A stretch of DNA of 64,000 bases, taken from positions 21,829 through 85,828 of the forward strand of contig NZ_JAERMK010000007.1 of NCBI RefSeq assembly GCF_016918015.1, in the 5' to 3' direction. This document shows, one piece after another, positions 63,384 through 64,000 of this stretch (its first letter is position 1; the number at the start of each line of letters is the position of its first letter). This DNA comes from Glycomyces sp. YM15 (lineage in GTDB: Bacteria > Actinomycetota > Actinomycetes > Mycobacteriales > Micromonosporaceae). A model generated the notes under the pieces. The model searched no databases and was not told the origin of the DNA. It worked only from the letters and a program-made list of their open reading frames with translations. Both the position numbers and the translations under genes were made by a program.

Positions 63384-63923
63384 ATGACCACCTCTTACCA
63401 AGCCGACCGCACCACCGCTCCGCGTGGTGCAATCGACCGCGCCGCCGTGGACTACGTGTGGGCCGCACTGCGCATCGCCCTGGGCTGGGTCTTCCTGTGG
63501 GCCTTCCTGGACAAGACCTTCGGCCTGGGTTTCGCCACCGAGCGCGAGGCCGCCTGGATCGAGGGCGGCAGCCCGACCAGCGGCTACTTCGAGTTCGGGA
63601 CCAAGGGGCCGTTCGCGGACTTCTACCAGGGCATGGCCGGTTCCGCCTTCGCCGACGCGCTGTTCATGGTCGGCCTGGGCGCCATCGGGACGGCGCTGAT
63701 CCTCGGCATCGGGATGCGGATCGCCGCCGCGTCCGGCGCGCTGCTGCTCGTGCTCATGTGGACCGCGGCGCTGCCGCCGGAGAACAACCCGTTCATGGAC
63801 GACCACCTCGTCTACGCCGCGCTGCTCATCGGGCTCGCCATGGCCCGGGCCGGGGACACGCTCGGTCTGGGCAGGATCTGGGGACGCCTCGGCCTGGTCG
63901 AGCGCCACCGCTGGCTCAAGTAG
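63384..63923 (+). CDS. DoxX-like membrane protein
   Basis: The 179-residue protein has about four membrane helices, beginning YVWAALRIALGWVFLWAFLDK, then FADALFMVGLGAIGTALILGI and AASGALLLVLMWTAALPPEN. The middle region is typical of DoxX/quinol oxidase-related membrane proteins, which in actinobacteria act with redox enzymes such as superoxide dismutase or sulfur/quinone systems. GAAGGGAAGC precedes the ATG at 63384. It is divergent from the USP gene and shares its DosR-like control region. Confidence 0.85.
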   Translation: MTTSYQADRTTAPRGAIDRAAVDYVWAALRIALGWVFLWAFLDKTFGLGFATEREAAWIEGGSPTSGYFEFGTKGPFADFYQGMAGSAFADALFMVGLGAIGTALILGIGMRIAAASGALLLVLMWTAALPPENNPFMDDHLVYAALLIGLAMARAGDTLGLGRIWGRLGLVERHRWLK

Positions 63924-63930
63924 GCCTGGC

Positions 63931-64000
63931 GCGGGGGGGGGGGGGGGGGGGCCCGCGGGGGGGGCCCCCCCCCCCCCCCGCCGCGGGGGGGGGGGGGCGG
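63931..64000. other. Terminal low-complexity G/C run, likely artefact
   Basis: After the DoxX stop codon the window ends in long runs of G and C. It probably marks a contig end or failed reads through a hairpin; no biological feature is called. Confidence 0.7.

Overview
The window is very GC-rich DNA with densely packed genes on both strands. It has frequent GTG starts, ATGA/GTGA stop-start overlaps, several apparently leaderless promoters, Tat-exported glycosidases with ricin-type lectin tails, and WYL, CsoR, DosR-like and TRAP-TAXI genes. This points to a free-living soil or plant-associated actinobacterium. I cannot name the genus from sequence alone; a biomass-degrading relative of Glycomyces or Streptomyces would fit. 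No rRNA, tRNA, CRISPR array, phage or insertion sequence was recognised.

Region by region. 1-10 kb: a 5'-truncated secreted metalloprotease-like protein, then a glycosyltransferase coupled to a wax-ester-synthase/DGAT-like acyltransferase, a hypothetical gene, a GAP/SapGAP-type membrane protein, a VOC protein convergent with a WYL regulator, and a TetR regulator. 10-19.5 kb: two giant genes, one SMI1/KNR4 plus WGR and one DUF4132, whose upstream regions share a near-identical palindrome. Decayed remnants lie around them: a tandem DUF4132 copy and a piece of a TAXI receptor. 19.8-26.4 kb: a TRAP-TAXI transporter operon, divergent from a response regulator, sensor kinase and second TAXI lipoprotein that form one coupled operon. 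26.7-33.4 kb: a sulfotransferase; a three-gene unit of small protein, polyprenyl synthase and MpaB-type oxygenase; and a persulfide-type unit of CoA-disulfide reductase/rhodanese with a CstR-like repressor.

33.4-47.8 kb is a plant-polysaccharide region: GH95 fucosidase, GH127 beta-L-arabinofuranosidase coupled to a sugar ABC transporter, a large GH2 enzyme and a GH5-CBM13 cellulase. GH95, GH127 and GH2 share an operator-like element, so they are probably one regulon whose regulator lies outside the window. 

47.8-64 kb: a reductase gene, then what looks like a hypoxia/dormancy (DosR/OsdR-type) island. It holds a SHOCT protein, a pyridoxamine-oxidase-like protein, SulP with an ArsR-type repressor, a PhnA-like protein, an SQR-like flavoprotein, a GNAT/ADP-forming acyl-CoA synthetase fusion, a DosR-like regulator and single-GAF kinase, phosphoketolase, a D-2-hydroxyacid dehydrogenase, a universal stress protein and a DoxX protein. 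Palindromes resembling the DosR box (GGGAC-N4-GTCCC) sit in the promoter gaps of this island. The enzymes would suit fermentative ATP generation (acetyl phosphate, acetate, lactate) and redox balance when respiration is limited. Two homopolymer G/C stretches (about 61,617-61,680 and 63,931-64,000) look like sequencing or assembly artefacts.
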